This document shows positions 45,446-55,700 of a stretch of DNA of 64,000 nt, piece by piece. The first letter of the stretch is position 1; each line of letters begins with the position of its first letter. The stretch covers positions 13,867 through 77,866 of the forward strand of contig JAXHLT010000002.1 in NCBI GenBank assembly GCA_034521955.1, in the 5' to 3' direction. A model generated the notes under the pieces. That model was given only the letters and a program-made list of their open reading frames with translations, ran no database searches and was not told the origin of the DNA. The stretch comes from M55B127 sp034521955. Its GTDB lineage: Bacteria > Bacillota > Halanaerobiia > Halanaerobiales > M55B127. Both the position numbers and the translations under genes were made by a program.

Positions 45446-46323
45446 ATGAAAGAAAGGTTAGTAAATCTGGAAAACGGGATTAATATTAATGTGAAGTATA
45501 ATAAAAAAAATAATAAACCAGCCATTTTATTCCTTCACTTTGGTTCTGGTAACTTAAAGATCTGGGATGGTGTTTTTCCATATTTTGAAGAAAAATATCA
45601 AGTAATAATACCTGACTTTAGAGGTCATGGTAAGTCTTCAAAACCTAAAGAAGGCTATCATATTGAAGACCTGGCAGTAGATATTAAGCTTTTGTTAGAA
45701 GAGTTAAATATAGATGAATACTACATAATTGGCAGTTCACTTAGGAGCTGAAGTAGGTGCAGTATTAGCATCAGATGATAATAATGTAAAGGCATTGCTC
45801 TGTGAAGGAGCCTTATATAATGAATTTGGTCAGTATGGTATACATAATGGTAGTGAAGAAGAGATAGAAAAAATGAGAAATGAAAAGTTACAGGAGGTAG
45901 AAAACAGAAAAGAAGAATACTATAAAACTGAAGATGAATATCTAGAAACTGAAAAGAGGTTTTTACAGAGAGCCGGTTTATGGAACAGACATTTCGAAGC
46001 GTTTGTTGAAAGCAATGTCTGTTATTATAAAGATAAAGGATATGCTTCTTGTTATCCGATATATGTTTCTAAAGAATATATGAGAAATTATTACTTTTTC
46101 AACTTTGAAAAGTATTATAAAAATATAAACTGTCCAGTACTTTTTCTACCTACAAGGACAGAATGGAAAAACGAAAAGATAAAAAGCTCTATAAAAGCTT
46201 TTGGTAAGATGGTTGGGAAGTATGAAGTAAGTACAATCAATGGTTTTAACCATGCCTATGGTTGGATGAAAGTACCAAATAAAGCAGCTAAAGCTTGTAA
46301 AAGAACTTATTGAAAAGAATTAA
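45446..46323 (+). pseudogene. alpha/beta hydrolase with two one-base insertions
   Basis: The first frame (to 45751) has AILFLHFGSGNLKIWDG and PDFRGHGKSSKPKEGYH and stops inside the nucleophile elbow. Removing the A at about 45744 gives IIGSSLGAEVGAVLAS in frame with the long second frame. That frame is broken again at about 46295, where removing one T gives AVKELIEKN ending at 46323. Neither site is a long homopolymer. With both repaired the product is a normal hydrolase of about 290 residues with Ser in GSSLG. ATG 45446 follows GAAAGGA. Confidence 0.75.
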
Positions 46324-46349
46324 AAAATCATAAAAATATTAACTATTTC

Positions 46350-46379
46350 ACACACAGTATATTTGCTGTGTGTTTTTTT
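46350..46379 (+). terminator. terminator after the hydrolase gene
   Basis: ACACACAG pairs with CTGTGTGT around an 8-base loop and runs into TTTTTTT. Confidence 0.8.
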
Positions 46380-46398
46380 GAAAAATATAAAAAAAGTC

Positions 46399-46455
46399 TT
46401 GACAAAAGCAAAAACTAGTAATATACTATTAGTGTAATAGTTAAGTAGTGCACTA
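46399..46455 (+). promoter_or_regulatory. promoter and YtrA-type operator of the GntR/ABC operon
   Basis: TTGACA (46399-46404), 17 bases and TATACT (46422-46427) form the promoter. Just downstream, TAGTGTA (46430-46436) and TGCACTA (46449-46455) form an inverted repeat of TAGTGyA with 12 bases between, the kind of palindrome bound by YtrA-subfamily GntR repressors. Its position over the transcription start predicts autorepression by the first gene. Confidence 0.75.
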
Positions 46456-46479
46456 AAACAATATGAAAGGAGGCAGCAG

Positions 46480-46857
46480 ATGAAGATAGACTTCAATGCT
46501 TCTAAACCGATATATGAACAGGTTATCGATGAGATTAAAAAACAGATTGCGCGAGGGGAAATAAAACCCGGGGATAAATTACCCTCACAAAGAGAACTAG
46601 CGAAAGACATTCAGGTAAATCCAAATACAGTACAAAGGGCTTATAGGGAAATGGAAATATTAGATCTTGTTGAAACAAAAAGAGGTAGAGGTACCTTTAT
46701 AAAGGAAGATGATAAAGTGATAAAAGAGATTAATGAACAGATGGCACAAACAGCAGTACAGAAGTTTATAAATGAAATGATTTCGATTGGATTTGAAAAG
46801 GAAGAAATTATAAATTTGTTAAAAAGCGAGTTTGAAAGGAGGATAAAAAATGACTGA
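46480..46857 (+). CDS. GntR family repressor, YtrA subfamily
   Basis: This 125-residue protein starts KIDFNASKPIYEQVIDEIKK. The winged helix includes KLPSQRELAKDIQVNPNTVQ and RAYREMEILDLVETKRGRGT. A short C-terminal dimerisation helix without a ligand domain defines the YtrA subfamily, whose members repress adjacent ABC operons induced by cell-wall antibiotics. The gene overlaps the ATPase by eight bases. Confidence 0.9.
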   Translation: MKIDFNASKPIYEQVIDEIKKQIARGEIKPGDKLPSQRELAKDIQVNPNTVQRAYREMEILDLVETKRGRGTFIKEDDKVIKEINEQMAQTAVQKFINEMISIGFEKEEIINLLKSEFERRIKND

Positions 46858-47548
46858 AACAGCAGTAAAGGTAAATAACTTAACTAAACAGTATCCAGGT
46901 ACACTTGCCTTAGATAGTATAAGTGTTGAGTTTCCTAAAGGACAGATTACAGGACTAGTTGGTCCTAATGGAAGTGGTAAGTCAACCCTTTTAAAAATAA
47001 TATCTGGATTAGTAATAAAAGATTCTGGTGATGTAGAGATATCTAATCAAAAAGAAGAAAGACTAATGAACCATATCGCATTTTTACCGGAATTAAACCA
47101 TCTTTATGATTGGATGACTATAATTGATTCAATAAACTTCTTTGATTCTCAGTATAAAGATTTTAGTACAGAGAAAGCAAAAGATTTAGTAGGATTTATG
47201 AACTTAAAGTTAGAACAAAAGATAAAAACATTATCCAAGGGTATGGTGGCAAGATTAAAGTTAATACTTGTACTATCAAGAAATGCACCAGTATTAGTAC
47301 TTGATGAACCACTTGCAGGAATTGACCCTAATTCAAGGGCAAGAATTCTAGAAAGTTTAATTAGTGAATATGAATCAGATTTTCAAACTATAATAATATC
47401 AACACATGAAGTTGTTGAAGCTGAAAGATTTTTTGACCATGTAATATTTTTAGAAAACGGTAAATCTATTTTAGAAGGAAACACAGATGATCTAAGAGCT
47501 GAGAGAAATAAATCAGTCCAGGAGTTAGTAAGGGAGGTATTTAAATGA
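46850..47548 (+). CDS. ABC transporter ATP-binding protein, YtrB-like
   Basis: This 232-residue ABC ATPase has Walker A GLVGPNGSGKSTLLK (about 35-49), signature KTLSKGMVARLKL (a degenerate LSGGQ with KGM, common in YtrB-type proteins), Walker B VLVLDEPLAGIDP and switch His IISTHEVVEAE. It is expected to energise the permease encoded next (ATGA overlap). Confidence 0.9.
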   Translation: MTETAVKVNNLTKQYPGTLALDSISVEFPKGQITGLVGPNGSGKSTLLKIISGLVIKDSGDVEISNQKEERLMNHIAFLPELNHLYDWMTIIDSINFFDSQYKDFSTEKAKDLVGFMNLKLEQKIKTLSKGMVARLKLILVLSRNAPVLVLDEPLAGIDPNSRARILESLISEYESDFQTIIISTHEVVEAERFFDHVIFLENGKSILEGNTDDLRAERNKSVQELVREVFK

Positions 47549-48306
47549 GAGCTTGGTTTGCATTATTTAAAAAAGAACTTAAAAGTATGCTTTTTACCAT
47601 ATTAGTATCACTGCTATTAGTAACTGCATGGGAAGTATATTTAATAACCAAAATGGATGTTTGGCCATTAGGACTATCATTCGGTCTAGGTTTTATACCT
47701 TTTGCAGTATTTCCTTTACTGATGTTGATGCAGGGTTATCAAAGCTTTAGACAGGAATGGAAAAATGACACAATCTATCTATTGAGATCTCTTCCCAGAA
47801 AAGGATATGAGATAGTAACTTCTAAGTTTGCATCTAGTGCATTAGTATATATAATTTTGACACTTTACACCTTTGGGATACACATGTTCTTCCATTATCA
47901 ACAGGTTAGATATGTGATGGGAGAAGTACCTGAAGCAGTATCTAGTACTTATTCTACAAGAATGGCAGTAATAGGAGTTATCTTTTATCTGTTAGTGGGT
48001 TTTGTACCATATATAATAAGTCAATTTTCATATCTGGTAAGCTGTTTTTTCAGTAAGTTTAGATGGTTAGTAAGTATAGTTGTGTTTGGAATAAGTCATT
48101 ATCTCTTAATTAGAGTTGGGGGCTTTTTAGCAAGACTCTTTAACTGGTTACCGGATATACCGATAGATTCAATGTATTCAGGACCATATGGAGATGAAAT
48201 AACAACATTTTATTTAGGTAGTGGACCGATAGTATCAGGACTTTTACTACTTATCTTAATTATTTTCGCAGGGTCCTGGATATTGGAAAAACAACTTGAT
48301 GTTTAG
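47545..48306 (+). CDS. ABC transporter permease, ABC-2-like
   Basis: This 253-residue integral membrane protein has about six helices. The N-terminal amphipathic start MRAWFALFKKELKSMLF is typical of ABC-2-type permeases, and QGYQSFRQEWKNDTIYLLRSLP forms the coupling region. It pairs with the upstream ATPase. The transported molecule is unknown; related systems act in envelope stress or bacteriocin immunity. Confidence 0.85.
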   Translation: MRAWFALFKKELKSMLFTILVSLLLVTAWEVYLITKMDVWPLGLSFGLGFIPFAVFPLLMLMQGYQSFRQEWKNDTIYLLRSLPRKGYEIVTSKFASSALVYIILTLYTFGIHMFFHYQQVRYVMGEVPEAVSSTYSTRMAVIGVIFYLLVGFVPYIISQFSYLVSCFFSKFRWLVSIVVFGISHYLLIRVGGFLARLFNWLPDIPIDSMYSGPYGDEITTFYLGSGPIVSGLLLLILIIFAGSWILEKQLDV

Positions 48307-48318
48307 GAGTGATTATAA

Positions 48319-49455
48319 ATGAAAAGAAAAAGAATAATTGCATTGATATTAATAGTGCTTGTAGCAGTTATGATTATAGACTTTAGAGTTAATAATGAAG
48401 ATGTAATAGCTGATTACTTTATGCAGTTTGAAACTGAGTCAATGCAAAATATAACTGGAATTTCTTCGATTAACTATGATAGAGATAATCCAGCTGCAGT
48501 AAGAAAATCAAATCTAAATTATAGAACAAAAGAAGAAATAAAAAGTTTCAATCTTGATAACGAGATGGGATCTATAGATATAAAAGGCCATGATGGTGAT
48601 CAGATTGAAGTTGATTATGAAATTAAAATATATTCAAACGATAAAGAAGCTGCAAGTAGATATATCAATCAAATCGAGGTAAATTATGAGGTTTCAAATG
48701 GTAACTTTAACCTTTATGTTAATCGACCAGAAAAACCTGATAATATAAGAGGTATAGAAGTACTTTTTGATATTAAAGCACCTCGAGACCTTTATCTTGA
48801 TTTAGCCAACCGTTATGGGGAAGTTGAAATTAATAGTTTTGACTCTGGATTAAATCTTTCAGCCAGATATAATATTACAACTGTAAACTTTGTTAAAGGA
48901 GATATAGAGATAAATAATGATTATGGTAGTCTTTATTTATCAGACTTAAATGGAAATCTTAATATAGATACTTCATATAATAAAAATGAATTTAGGAACT
49001 TAGAAGGTAGACTTAACTTCAATACTCAGTATACCCAAAGTAATCTAATTAATATAAATGCAGATACTGTAATAAATGGTAGATATGGTGGAGTAAATAT
49101 AGATGGACTTGAGGGAAGCCTTGATATTGATACAAGATATACTGGAATGACTTTAGATGAAATTAAGGGTCCTATTAGAGGTAATCTTGAGTATGGAGAT
49201 GTAAACATTGAAAGTTTAAGTAATGAACTTGATATTTCTTCAAGATACTCTGATTTAAAGATCTGGATGACCAAAGATTACAATAATTTAGATGTCGATG
49301 TTACTACTAGATATGGAGATCTTAGCTCAGATCTTGATTTACCTATAACCTCTGAAGATAGTAGAGAAATGATTTCTGGAACTATAGGAACTGGAGAGAT
49401 TCCATTAAGAATTGATTCTTCTTATGCAGATGTAGAACTAATTTATGAGAATTAA
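48319..49455 (+). CDS. membrane-anchored DUF4097-type beta-solenoid protein
   Basis: This 378-residue protein has an N-terminal membrane helix (4-22). The rest is a long series of short strands with a recurring aromatic-Tyr turn: NRYGEVEI, ARYNITTV, NDYGSLYL, GRYGGVNI, TRYTGMTL, LEYGDVNI, SRYSDLKI, TRYGDLSS, SSYADVEL, spaced about 20 residues. This matches the DUF4097 putative-adhesin beta-helix often found with PspC/LiaF or ABC stress modules. It faces outward or to the cell wall. It is the last gene of the GntR operon, with a terminator after it. Confidence 0.8.
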   Translation: MKRKRIIALILIVLVAVMIIDFRVNNEDVIADYFMQFETESMQNITGISSINYDRDNPAAVRKSNLNYRTKEEIKSFNLDNEMGSIDIKGHDGDQIEVDYEIKIYSNDKEAASRYINQIEVNYEVSNGNFNLYVNRPEKPDNIRGIEVLFDIKAPRDLYLDLANRYGEVEINSFDSGLNLSARYNITTVNFVKGDIEINNDYGSLYLSDLNGNLNIDTSYNKNEFRNLEGRLNFNTQYTQSNLININADTVINGRYGGVNIDGLEGSLDIDTRYTGMTLDEIKGPIRGNLEYGDVNIESLSNELDISSRYSDLKIWMTKDYNNLDVDVTTRYGDLSSDLDLPITSEDSREMISGTIGTGEIPLRIDSSYADVELIYEN

Positions 49456-49462
49456 GCAAATG

Positions 49463-49491
49463 AGTCCATCTTTTTTAAGATGGGCTTTTTT
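49463..49491 (+). terminator. terminator of the GntR/ABC operon
   Basis: AGTCCATCTT pairs with AAGATGGGCT (one G-T pair) around TTTT, followed by TTTTTT, directly after the DUF4097 gene. Confidence 0.85.
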
Positions 49492-49559
49492 AAAACAAAG
49501 GGATTTGACTAATTCTATTGAATTAAATAAATACATCAAATTTAAATGAGGTGAACTAT

Positions 49560-50141
49560 TTGAAGAGATGTCCTTGGTCTGAAGGCAGTGAAGAGTATAT
49601 AAAATATCATGATGAAGAATGGGGAGTACCTGTTTTTGATGATAAAACATTATTTGAGTTTTTAACTTTGGAAACAGCACAGGCTGGTTTAAGCTGGTCA
49701 ACTATTTTAAAAAGAAGAAAAAACTATAAAAAAGCATATGATAATTATGATATAATAAAGATAGCTTCGTATGATGAGAAAAAAATAGAAGAACTTGTTA
49801 ATAATGAAGGTATAATTAGATATAGATTAAAAATAGAATCATCAATTAATAATGCAAAACAGTTTTTAAAGGTTCAAGATGAATATGGAAGTTTCAGTGA
49901 CTATCTTTGGTCATTTGTAGACCATTATCCGGTAGTTAATAGTTGGAATAAATTATCTGAAGTTCCTGCTGAAAGTGAACTGTCAAAAAAGATTGCTAAA
50001 GATTTAAAGTCAAAAGGATTTAAGTTTGTTGGTTCTGTAACGATTTACGCTTATTTACAGGCTGTTGGAGTAGTAAATGATCATCTAATAGACTGTTTTA
50101 GATATAAAGAAATTAAAGATAGCTATAACAAGCTATTTTAA
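49560..50141 (+). CDS. tag: DNA-3-methyladenine glycosylase I
   Basis: This 193-residue base-excision enzyme removes 3-methyladenine. The start MKRCPW, then YHDEEWGVPVFDDKTLFE (about 17-34) and ETAQAGLSWSTILKRRKNY, are diagnostic of Tag. GFKFVGSVTIYAYLQAVGVVNDH lies near the end, with the zinc-ligand Cys/His set (Cys4, His17, C-terminal His and Cys). TTG 49560 is six bases after GAGGTG, better than the GTG inside that site. Confidence 0.92.
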   Translation: MKRCPWSEGSEEYIKYHDEEWGVPVFDDKTLFEFLTLETAQAGLSWSTILKRRKNYKKAYDNYDIIKIASYDEKKIEELVNNEGIIRYRLKIESSINNAKQFLKVQDEYGSFSDYLWSFVDHYPVVNSWNKLSEVPAESELSKKIAKDLKSKGFKFVGSVTIYAYLQAVGVVNDHLIDCFRYKEIKDSYNKLF

Positions 50142-50175
50142 ATAATATAATTTGGTAAAAAGGAGGTAATTTTCA

Positions 50176-50817
50176 ATGGGTGGTTCAATAAAATATACAA
50201 AAAAAGAAGAAATCACAAATGCAATTACACATGGTGTAGGAATACTTTTCGGTATTTTTGCTCTCATATTTTTGATTGTAACTAATTATAACAACAGTGA
50301 TTTTTATGATATGTTAAGTTATATCATTTATGGCTCAACATTAATTATTCTATATGTATCTTCTACACTTTATCATGGTATTCCAATTAATAAAGCAAAA
50401 AAACAACTACGTAAGTTTGACCATGCCTCCATTTTTTTACTAATTGCGGGAACTTATACTCCAGTTACATTAATTGCTTTAAGGGGTAAGATCGGCTGGA
50501 CAATGTTTATTGTGATTTGGTCAATAGCCTTACTGGGAATAATATTTAAGGTTTTTTATATCAACAAACTTAAGATATTAAGTGTTGTGATGTATATTTT
50601 AATGGGTTGGATAATAATATTTGCTATCAAGCCGTTAATTAATGCCTTAAGTCTAAAAAGTTTAATATTTTTAATTGTAGGAGGACTGTTTTATACAGTT
50701 GGAATACTTTTTTATGCTTTACAGAGTGTAGGGTTTAAATACAGTCATTCGATATGGCATCTATTTGTATTAGCAGGAAGCGTATTTCATTTTGTAATGA
50801 TCTATTTGTTAAAATAA
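50176..50817 (+). CDS. hemolysin III family membrane protein (YqfA/TrhA-like)
   Basis: This 213-residue protein has seven membrane helices. NAITHGVGILFGIF (about 14-27), STLYHGIPINKAKKQLRKFDHASIFLLI (as motifs STLYHG and LRKFDHASIF) and the closing SIWHLFVLAGSVFHF place it in the PAQR/hemolysin III family. Three His and an Asp likely bind zinc. Function in bacteria is uncertain. AAGGAGGTAAT precedes the start. Confidence 0.88.
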   Translation: MGGSIKYTKKEEITNAITHGVGILFGIFALIFLIVTNYNNSDFYDMLSYIIYGSTLIILYVSSTLYHGIPINKAKKQLRKFDHASIFLLIAGTYTPVTLIALRGKIGWTMFIVIWSIALLGIIFKVFYINKLKILSVVMYILMGWIIIFAIKPLINALSLKSLIFLIVGGLFYTVGILFYALQSVGFKYSHSIWHLFVLAGSVFHFVMIYLLK

Positions 50818-50835
50818 TATACAAAGGTGATAAAT

Positions 50836-51546
50836 ATGAAAAAAGATGAACTATTAAATATACTAAAAAAAGATCCAATTAAAAATATGAGTGTAATTGG
50901 ATTTGTAGAAAACAATCCAATTCAAGAAATATATAATAATGGAGATAGTTTTTTAATTGTCGGTAAAAGTGACCATCTTTGGAACTATCTTGTAAGCAGT
51001 AGTTTAAATGAACTTGAATTACTACTTAAAGATACCGAACTTAAATCAAACTACTTTGCAAATATAGAAGACTGGATGGTACCAATTATAGTATCAAAGA
51101 AAGAAATTGATTGGAGACTAAAAACCCGCCGATACTACTTTCCCAAAGATTTAGAAATAGAAAAACCTAAATATAATATTGATAAATTAAGAGAAAAAGA
51201 TATTGAAACAATCCTAAAACATTCAAATTATTCAGAACACCTTTCATATGACCTATTATTAAAAAGAATCACAGAAGGTATTTCTGCCTGTATAAGAGAA
51301 GATGGTAAAGCAGTTGCCTGGGGTGCAACACATGATGATAAATCATTAGGTTTTTTACATGTTATTGAAGGATATAGAAATAAAGGGTATGCAAAAGATA
51401 TTGGACGGGCTTTAATAAATAAAAAGAAAGAACTAAATGAACTACCCTATCTTAATATAGAATGTGAAAATGAAAAATCAATTAAACTATCAGAGGGATT
51501 AGGTTTTAGGTATGATAGGAACATTAGTTGGATTAAATTAAAATAG
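50836..51546 (+). CDS. GNAT-like acetyltransferase
   Basis: This 236-residue protein has a GNAT domain in its C-terminal half: SLGFLHVIEGYRNKGYAKDIGRALI (core GYRNKGYAKDIGRAL) and NIECENEKSIKLSEGLGFRY. The N-terminal half resembles the glycine-acyltransferase-like FR47 arrangement. ATG 50836 is used because AAAGGTGAT precedes it at normal distance. Substrate unknown. Confidence 0.78.
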   Translation: MKKDELLNILKKDPIKNMSVIGFVENNPIQEIYNNGDSFLIVGKSDHLWNYLVSSSLNELELLLKDTELKSNYFANIEDWMVPIIVSKKEIDWRLKTRRYYFPKDLEIEKPKYNIDKLREKDIETILKHSNYSEHLSYDLLLKRITEGISACIREDGKAVAWGATHDDKSLGFLHVIEGYRNKGYAKDIGRALINKKKELNELPYLNIECENEKSIKLSEGLGFRYDRNISWIKLK

Positions 51547-51564
51547 TGGAGCTGATTTTAAAGT

Positions 51565-52065
51565 ATGGTTTGGTTAAAAGAACTTAGATTAAATGATGGG
51601 AAAAAGATATATAATATGTTACAGGATATTGAAAAAGAAAAAAATGGTTTTCATAATGAAGCTAATGGATTAACATATAATGAGTTTAAAACTTATCTGA
51701 AGTCAAATAAGAGAATGGCAGAAGGGAAAGATTTACCTGAAGGTTATGTCCCTCAAACTCTTTATTGGCTTTGGATTGAAGATAAGGTAGTAGGAATGGG
51801 TAAATTAAGAGACTATCTTAATGATAATTTAAGAAAAAAAGGTGGACATGCAGCATATGCAGTTCGTAAGTCAGAGAGAAAAAAAGGTTACGGTAAATTA
51901 ATATTAAGAGAATTAATTAAAAAAGCCGAAGCTAAAGGAATAGATAGACTACTATTAACCTGTGATAGTGATAATATAGCTTCAAGAAAGATAATTGAAG
52001 CCAATAATGGAAAGTTAGAAGATATAGTAAATGAGGAGTGTAAGTACTGGATTAAACTTAAATAA
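51565..52065 (+). CDS. GNAT family N-acetyltransferase
   Basis: In this 166-residue protein, GGHAAYAVRKSERKKGYGKLIL (about 91-112) is strand 4 plus the acetyl-CoA loop, and LLLTCDSDNIASRKIIEANNG follows. It has the features of the group annotated as GNAT proteins with a KxxxxRDYLNDNLRKKGGH substrate loop. It lies 18 bases after the previous GNAT gene. Confidence 0.8.
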   Translation: MVWLKELRLNDGKKIYNMLQDIEKEKNGFHNEANGLTYNEFKTYLKSNKRMAEGKDLPEGYVPQTLYWLWIEDKVVGMGKLRDYLNDNLRKKGGHAAYAVRKSERKKGYGKLILRELIKKAEAKGIDRLLLTCDSDNIASRKIIEANNGKLEDIVNEECKYWIKLK

Positions 52066-52108
52066 ATTTTTAAAAGAACTATAAGCAATAATATTTGGAG
52101 GGATAACA

Positions 52109-52702
52109 ATGAAAGTAGTAGGAATTTTAGGTAGTCCTGTTAAAAGAGGTACTGATCATCTATTAAAAAAGACATTAGAGTCTCTAGAAAAAGAAGGTAT
52201 TGAAACCGAACACTTACATATTAATGATTTTAACCTTGAGTTTTGTACTGGTTGTAATACCTGTCTTAGAGAAGGTAGATGTGTAATTGAAGATGATCTT
52301 GTAAAAATAGGAGATAAATTAATTAAAGCAGATGGAATAATAATATCATCACCTTCATACTTTGGTACTCCTACAGCTCAGTTAAAAAACTTGATGGACA
52401 GAAGCCGTTATCTTAAAATGCAGGATCATAAATTAAAAGACAAACTATTAGGAGTAGTTGCTTCTTCTGGATTAAATCAGGGTGGTGGACAAAGTACCAT
52501 TGAAGCAATTAATAGATTTGGATTAACACATGGTATGTTAATTGTAGGTCCAGCAAAAACTCCTCAAACCGAGTCCAATATGGTCATAGGTACTTCTGAA
52601 AAAGATGAAGGATGGAGAAGAGTAAAAGATGATAATAAGGCTGTAGAGCTTGCTCAACATTTAGGTCAAAGAATGGCTGGGTTGTTAAAGAAATTTAATT
52701 AA
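52109..52702 (+). CDS. iron-sulfur flavoprotein / NAD(P)H-dependent oxidoreductase
   Basis: This 197-residue flavodoxin-like protein has FMN phosphate loop GSPVKRGTDHLLKK (8-21). A compact Cys cluster, CTGCNTCLREGRC (about 47-59, spacing 2-2-5), resembles the 4Fe-4S site of archaeal and clostridial iron-sulfur flavoproteins. SPSYFGTPTAQLKNLMDR follows. It may pass electrons to oxygen- or redox-stress enzymes. GGAGGG precedes the ATG. The activase gene follows 42 bases later. Confidence 0.8.
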   Translation: MKVVGILGSPVKRGTDHLLKKTLESLEKEGIETEHLHINDFNLEFCTGCNTCLREGRCVIEDDLVKIGDKLIKADGIIISSPSYFGTPTAQLKNLMDRSRYLKMQDHKLKDKLLGVVASSGLNQGGGQSTIEAINRFGLTHGMLIVGPAKTPQTESNMVIGTSEKDEGWRRVKDDNKAVELAQHLGQRMAGLLKKFN

Positions 52703-52744
52703 GTATTATAAAATAAAAAACTATTAAAAAAGGGATTGTTTTAT

Positions 52745-55700
52745 ATGAATTCTATTGGTATTTGTATGGGTGCATCTAATATTAAAGTTGTTAAAACTAG
52801 CAGAGATAGTGAAGAACTTAAAATAAGTAAATATCTTACAAATCCTCATGAGGGTAATGCTAAGGGGACTTTGAAAGAGATATTAAATGAATTTGATATT
52901 AATAAAGAGGTTAATTTTGCTGTTACTGGTAGAAAATTCAAAGATTTTGTTAATTTGCCTTCATTATCAGAACCAGAAGCTACTGAGCTGGCTTATCATC
53001 ATCTAAAAGATAAATATGGTGAAGTAGAAGCTATTGTAAGTGCTGGTGGAGAGACTTTTATGGCTTATGAGCTGGATAAAGAAGGTAAAATTGCAGATGT
53101 ACATAGTGGTAATAAATGTGCTTCAGGCACTGGTGAATTTTTCTTACAGCAGATAAAAAGAATGGATTTATCTTTAGATAAAGCTTTAGATATAGCTAAA
53201 ATAGATCATCCCTACCACCTTTCAGGGAGATGTTCGGTTTTTTGTAAAAGTGATTGTACACATGCCTTAAACAAAGGTGAAGATAAAGGGAAAATAGTAG
53301 CTGGTTTATGTAGTATGATGGCTGATAAAATAATAGAATTACTATCTAATTTTTATCCAGAAAGCATAATGGTGGTCGGAGGCACTAGCCGCAATCATGT
53401 TATGATTGATTTTCTCAAAAAGAGATTTGGTAAAGTTGTAGTTCCTGAAGAAGCAGAATATTTTGAAGCATTAGGGGCTTCTTTATGGAGTGAAAAATAT
53501 GGAGTTAGTTTAAATAAAAGTAATCTGTATGATAAAGAGCGCAGTTCATTTGATTTCTTGCCATCTATTAAAAAATATAAAGACCAGGTTACATTTCATA
53601 ATATACAACGAGATGAAATCAATCCAGAAGATAGATGTATTCTAGGAGTAGATGTAGGTTCAACCACAACAAAAGCAGTACTAATGCGTCAAAAAGATAA
53701 TGCATTATTGGATTCAGTCTATTTACGCACTAGTGGTGATCCGGTAGCGGCTGCTAAAAATTGTTATAGCAAATTACTAGAAGAAGTCGGTCAACATTCT
53801 ATAAATATAGTGGGACTTGGTGTTACTGGATCTGGACGTCAGATAGTTGGTTTACATGCTTTAACAGATTCGATACATAATGAAATTATGGCACATGCAA
53901 AAGCGGCTGTCTTTTTTGATGAAGAAGTTGACACAATCTTTGAAATTGGAGGCCAGGATGCAAAATATACTTATATAGTTAATCAGGTTCCTACTGATTA
54001 TGCAATGAATGAAGCATGTTCAGCTGGCACTGGTTCCTTTTTGGAAGAAGCAGCAGATGAATCCTTTAATATTAAGATGACTGAAATAGAAGATATCGCA
54101 TTAAAAGGAGAAAATCCTCCTAATTTTAATGACCAATGTTCTGCATTTATCAGTAGTGATATTAAAAGTGCAATTCAGGAAGGTATTGAGATAGAAGATA
54201 TCTGTGCTGGTCTAGTATATTCTATATGTCTAAATTATACTAACCGAGTAAAAGGAAATAGACCTGTAGGAGAAAAAGTCTTCATGCAGGGAGGAGTATG
54301 CTATAATCGAGCGGTTCCTATTGCAATGGCGGCTTTAACAGATAAAGAGATTATTGTTCCCCCTGAACCGGGTCTTATGGGTGCTTATGGGGAAGCATTA
54401 ATGGTGAAAGAACACTTAAAATTAGGTCTTACTGAAGAAAAAGAATTTAATTTAAATGAATTAGCCAATAGAGAAATAACTTATCATAAACCTTTTATTT
54501 GTCAGGGTGGAAAAGAAGACTGTGATAGGCAGTGTGAAATTAATGTAATGGAAATTGAAAATGAAAAATATCCATTTGGTGGAGCTTGTAATAAATATGT
54601 GAATTTATCACATAATGTAGAATATGATGTTGGAAAACTAGATCTCATTAATAAGAGAGAGAAGATGGTTTTCGAAGAATATTTTTCACAACCTGATGAT
54701 GAAAATTATAAAGGTAAGATTGGAATGAATCGATCATTATCTATTAGTTCTCTACTACCCCTTTATTCAGAATTTTTTGCTGAACTGGGCTTAGAGATTG
54801 TTTTACCGGATGAAGTCCAAGAACAGGGAATACAACAGGAAACAGCTGCATTCTGTTATCCAGTGGAGATTAGCCATGGTTATATGTATGATTTGCTTTC
54901 TAATTATAGTTATGACTATATATTTTTACCACATATAAAAGGACTTTTTGTTGAAAATGGTGCAGAAGAAAGTATGCTTTGCCCGATGGCCCAGGCTGAA
55001 CCATATTATTTAAGTTCTGTGTGGTCTGAACTTAAAAAGGATAATGTTTTTTCACCTGTTTTAAGTTTCAAAGATGGATATGAATCTGCCACTTCTCAAT
55101 TTTTAAAAATCGGGAAGCAAATTGGCTTTTCTGAAAATGAAGCTAAAGAAGCATATAAAAAGGCAATTAAAAACCAAAGAAATTTTGAAAACAAGTTAAA
55201 AGATATGGGAAAAGAGGTAATAGAATATCTAGAAGAAAACCCTTCTGAAAAAGCTGTGGTTCTCTTTGGTAGACCCTATAATGCTTTAGTCTCTGAAGCA
55301 AATATGGGTATTCCCCATAAATTTGCATCGAGAGGAGAACTTATTTTACCTTTTGATATGTTACCTATTGATGATATTGATGTTTTTGATAAAATGTATT
55401 GGTCTATGGGCCAAAAGATAATGAAAGGTGCAGTTTTTGTTAGTGAGCATCCTTCATTGTTTGGAGCATATATCACAAACTTTAGTTGTGGGCCTGACTC
55501 ATTTTTAATAAATTACTTCAGGGATGAAAATGGTAGTAAACCATCTCTTACATTAGAATTAGATAGCCATACAGCAGATGCAGGATTAGATACGAGGATA
55601 GAAGCCTTCCTAGATGTTGTAGACAGTTACAGGAAATTACAAAAAAAAGATTTACTACCTGATGATAAAGAAAGTAATTATAGAAAAGCAAATATAGACT

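Noticed and set aside
55276..55476. Minus-strand frame inside the activase gene
   Set aside because: Shadow of a long conserved coding region; no start site or family resemblance.
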